A stretch of DNA of 41,252 nucleotides from a virus: the IMG/VR virus record IMGVR_UViG_3300032205_000008, positions 1-41,252 of that record. One strand, 5' to 3'. A program made the position numbers and the translations under genes. Position 1 is the first letter of the stretch, and each line of letters opens with the position of its first letter. Below are positions 38,680 through 41,252 of this stretch, one piece after another. The notes beneath the pieces are model-generated. The model had not been told where the DNA came from, ran no database searches, and saw nothing but the letters and a program-made list of their open reading frames with translations.

Positions 38680-38764
38680 ACCCCTGCCTGTGCCAGACGT
38701 GCCGCCGCCGATCTTTCGGCGCACGCTCGATGCGCGCTCCGGGACGCGTCCCGACGAGGCGTAA
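38672..38764 (+). CDS. 30-residue Pro-rich peptide
   Basis: ATG 38672 overlaps the end of the spike-base gene and opens a 30-codon frame (MSEPLPVPDVPPPIFRRTLD...), ending 1 bp before the next ATG. The tight spacing supports translation. Function unknown. Confidence 0.5.
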   Translation: MSEPLPVPDVPPPIFRRTLDARSGTRPDEA

Positions 38765-39829
38765 ATGTACTTCCTCCCGCAGGCGAATACGTCGCTCGTG
38801 GTCGAGTTTCTGCTCGTCTTGAGCAGCGATCACATTACGGGCGCGACCGGGAAAACGCCGACCGTCACGATCAGTAAGAACGGCGCGCCCTTCGCCACGC
38901 CGCAGGGCGCAGTCTCCGAGATCGGCAACGGCCGCTACATGCTCGCGCCATCGCGGGCCGATACCGATACGGTCGGGCCGCTGGCGCTCCATGCGACGGC
39001 GGCCGGATGTGACCCGACCGATCGCGACTTTGCCGTCGTCCAGAATCTCAACGCCATCAGTGCGGCGCTCACGCCGAGCACGACCTCGACGCTGACGCTC
39101 ACCGGCCGCATGCTCATCACCAACGCGTTGCGCCTGCTCGGTGTCGTCCAGCCAAACGACGTCCCGACCCCTGATGACATGAACACCGGGCTCTTTGCCC
39201 TCAACGAACTGATCGATAGCTGGGGCGCCGAGCGGCTCACCATGCCCGTTGTCGCGCAGACGACGTATCCGCTGACGCGCGGCGTGGCGCAGTACACCAT
39301 CGGGCCGGGCGGCACCTGGAATCAGGCGTGGCCGAACACGATCGACGGCGCGCAAGTCGTCTGGACGCAGACCGGGATCGTCTATCGCATTCCGGTGCAA
39401 GTCGTCAGCATCGACGGCTGGACGATGGTCAGTCAGCAGAGCCTGACGGCGCCGTGGCCGTGGGTGGTCTATTACAGCCGCACCTTCCCGCTCGGCACGA
39501 TCAAAGTCTGGCCGGTCCCCGACGGCAGTCAGACGGTGGGGCTCGAAGTCAATACGCCAATGGCCGTCGCGCCTTTTGCCACGCTCGATACGACGTATGC
39601 GCTGCCGCCTGCCTATGCCAAAGCGCTGCGCTACGGGCTCGCCGTCGCGATCGCGCCGGAGTATCCCGGCCGCCCGCTCGATCCGCTGATTCTCCAGGGC
39701 GCGGCGGAGAGTCTGACGCGGCTCAAAGGCACGAATGTCACGCCGTCGGATCTCGCGACAGACGCGGTGGCGCGGCTCTTCGGCACGCGCCGCGGCAGTT
39801 ACTCGATCTGGTCGGATGGCCCCGTATGA
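38765..39829 (+). CDS. P22 gp4-like head-tail adaptor with extra N-terminal domain
   Basis: The gene encodes 354 residues. Residues 115-354 follow the gp4-type adaptor pattern (LITNALRLLGVVQPNDVPTP, then DDMNTGLFALNELIDSWGAE), which binds under the portal to close the head. Residues 1-100 form a separate beta-rich domain (FLLVLSSDHITGATGKTPTV, then TISKNGAPFATPQGAVSEIG). That domain also occurs as a stand-alone phage protein, so this looks like a fusion. The stop overlaps the gp10-like start. Confidence 0.82.
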   Translation: MYFLPQANTSLVVEFLLVLSSDHITGATGKTPTVTISKNGAPFATPQGAVSEIGNGRYMLAPSRADTDTVGPLALHATAAGCDPTDRDFAVVQNLNAISAALTPSTTSTLTLTGRMLITNALRLLGVVQPNDVPTPDDMNTGLFALNELIDSWGAERLTMPVVAQTTYPLTRGVAQYTIGPGGTWNQAWPNTIDGAQVVWTQTGIVYRIPVQVVSIDGWTMVSQQSLTAPWPWVVYYSRTFPLGTIKVWPVPDGSQTVGLEVNTPMAVAPFATLDTTYALPPAYAKALRYGLAVAIAPEYPGRPLDPLILQGAAESLTRLKGTNVTPSDLATDAVARLFGTRRGSYSIWSDGPV

Positions 39830-41252
39830 TGAAGTGGCCGGGCTTCATCGGCCCGTCATACCAGTCCCAAAGCGTCCTCGCGGATGTCGAGCGCTGCGTG
39901 AACTGGTATCCTGAGCCGGTCGAGGCGCCCTCCGGCAAAAACAAGTACGCGCTCTATCCGACACCCGGACAGCGCGCCTTCTGCACGCTGCCCGCGATCG
40001 GATCGCGCGCCCTCTTTGCCATGAACAACCGCATGCATGCCGTCAGCGGCGGCACGCTCGCGGAAGTGTCGGCGTCGGGGACGGTGACGACACGCGGCAC
40101 CGTCGTGCAGGACACGCAACTGGCGCAGATCGCCTATAACGGCCGGGCGGGGAATCAACTGCTCGTCGCCAGCGGCGGCAACGGCTACTGCCTCGATCTC
40201 ACCTCGAACACGTTCAGCCAAGTCCTCACCGGGGATTGTGTCCAGGTCGGCATGATCGATGGCTACTTCCTCGCCTTCAACGGCACGCAGTACCGCATCT
40301 CATCGCTCAACGACGGCACGACGTGGAACCCGACGCAATTTCAGATGCGCTCGATTGCGCCCGATCCGTGGCAGGCGATGGTGGTCGATGGGCAGCGGCA
40401 AATCTGGCTGATTGGCGAGCAGACGAGCGAAGTCCACTACAACGCCAACAGCTTCCCGTTCCCGTTCGCGCCGATTCCCGGCGCGGTGATGAAATTCGGC
40501 ACGCCCGCGCCGTGGAGCCCGGCCGCCGCCGCCGACAGCATGATGTGGCTGACGCAGACCTCGGGCGGCGCCGGGATGGTGGTGCAGGCACGCGGCTACA
40601 CGCCGCAGCGCATCAGTACCTATGCGGTCGAGACCGCGATTGCGCGCTATGCGCGCACGTCGCGGATTACTGACGCTGAGTCCCTCGTCTACGAAGACCA
40701 GGGGCACGTCTTCTATGCCCTGACCTTCCCATCGGCCAATGCGACCTGGGTCTATGACCTGACGACGCAACTGTGGCACGAGCGTGGCACGTGGAACGCG
40801 CCGAGTTATCAGTTCGACCGCTGGCACCCGCGCGTCCACTGCTATGCCTTTGGCCAACACCTCGTCGGCGAGACCGCGACCGGTGTGTTGAGCACGCTCG
40901 ATACGACCATCGGATCGGAAGTCGATCAGAGCGCCATCCGGCGTGTTCGCATCGCGCCTGCGCTGGCGGCGCAAGGCGAGCCGCTCTACTTCGGCGAACT
41001 GGAGGTCTATCTGCAGACCGGGCTCGGCCTCACCACCGGCCAGGGGCAGCGGCCGATCGCGATGCTCCGCACCAGCGATGACGGCGGCCAGACCTGGGGC
41101 AACGAACGGACATGCGGCGCCGGGCCGATGGGCGCCTTTGACACCCGCGTCTTCTGGACGCGGCTCGGCCGCTCCTATGACCGCGCGATCGAACTGTCGG
41201 TTTCCGATCCGATCCCGTGGCGCGTCATCGACGCCTGGATGACGGTCGACGG
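39826..41252 (+). CDS. P22 gp10-like tail accessory factor (continues at 1-64)
   Basis: The window holds 475 codons with no stop before the edge; the frame continues at position 1 and closes at 62-64, giving 487 residues. MMKWPGFIGPSYQSQSVLAD, then VERCVNWYPEPVEAPSGKNK, matches the gp10 (packaged DNA stabilisation) N-terminus, and the body is a beta-propeller-like series of strands (TSEVHYNANSFPFPFAPIPG). It extends the tail below the adaptor. ATG 39826 overlaps the previous stop by ATGA. Confidence 0.88.
   Translation, partial: MMKWPGFIGPSYQSQSVLADVERCVNWYPEPVEAPSGKNKYALYPTPGQRAFCTLPAIGSRALFAMNNRMHAVSGGTLAEVSASGTVTTRGTVVQDTQLAQIAYNGRAGNQLLVASGGNGYCLDLTSNTFSQVLTGDCVQVGMIDGYFLAFNGTQYRISSLNDGTTWNPTQFQMRSIAPDPWQAMVVDGQRQIWLIGEQTSEVHYNANSFPFPFAPIPGAVMKFGTPAPWSPAAAADSMMWLTQTSGGAGMVVQARGYTPQRISTYAVETAIARYARTSRITDAESLVYEDQGHVFYALTFPSANATWVYDLTTQLWHERGTWNAPSYQFDRWHPRVHCYAFGQHLVGETATGVLSTLDTTIGSEVDQSAIRRVRIAPALAAQGEPLYFGELEVYLQTGLGLTTGQGQRPIAMLRTSDDGGQTWGNERTCGAGPMGAFDTRVFWTRLGRSYDRAIELSVSDPIPWRVIDAWMTVD
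41226..41252 (+). repeat. 27-bp terminal direct repeat (identical to 1-27)
   Basis: The last 27 bases equal the first 27, and the gene across the junction stays in frame. This is what an assembler leaves when a circular or circularly permuted genome closes; it is too short to be read as a biological terminal repeat. Confidence 0.92.

Overview
The window looks like one complete genome of a temperate, P22-like short-tailed phage (podovirus), closed as a circle. The last 27 bases repeat the first 27, and the tail accessory gene that runs off the right end continues in frame at position 1 and stops at 62-64, so the unit is about 41,225 bp. Base composition is high-GC over most of the window. The host cannot be read from the sequence. 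The Uma2-type nuclease and the composition would suit a soil or environmental high-GC bacterium, but that is inference. I see no tRNA, rRNA, CRISPR array or insertion sequence. I recognise no DNA polymerase, primase, helicase or classical endolysin.

Virion module (+ strand, 29.5 kb through the junction to 10.65 kb). The order is small terminase, a 550-bp structured non-coding stretch, large terminase, P22-type portal, a DUF3008-like small protein, scaffold, P22-type coat protein, three head or spike proteins, a gp4-like adaptor with an extra N-terminal domain, a gp10-like tail accessory factor, a beta-rich protein, a GNAT acetyltransferase, a 2OG-Fe(II) oxygenase, four internal (ejection-type) proteins, a tail fibre or spike with a recognisable head-binding domain, and a possible TIM-barrel enzyme. 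Most junctions are ATGA or GTGA overlaps.

Regulator operon (- strand, 14.25 to 10.67 kb). It encodes a ribbon-helix-helix protein, an RNA polymerase alpha-CTD-like helix-hairpin-helix protein, a triple winged-helix protein and several small proteins. Most are joined by 4-bp overlaps behind a TTGACA promoter that lies over an inverted repeat.

Lysogeny and early module (14.6 to 23.2 kb). It holds a tyrosine integrase with a Uma2-type nuclease coupled to it, a CI-like HTH repressor divergent from a small DNA-binding protein, and a rightward early operon. That operon carries a probable single-strand annealing protein, a DUF1064 nuclease, a DNA adenine methyltransferase and many small Cys-rich or unknown proteins. 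A leftward block (24.4 to 23.1 kb) of small proteins is interleaved with 16 same-orientation copies of TCCTGATC.

Accessory cassette (- strand, 29.42 to 24.93 kb). It is visibly less GC-rich than its surroundings. It carries a MoxR-type AAA+ ATPase, a 297-residue unknown helical protein and a metallopeptidase-VWA (DUF2201-like) protein, with small companions. Two of its promoters share an operator-like palindrome (GGNTANCATGNTANCC) that also occurs, imperfectly, at the regulator operon promoter. Five of its start codons are preceded by a conserved 16-base element. This cassette is the best candidate for an undescribed system in the window. The iteron array and the structured region between the terminase genes are the next two.
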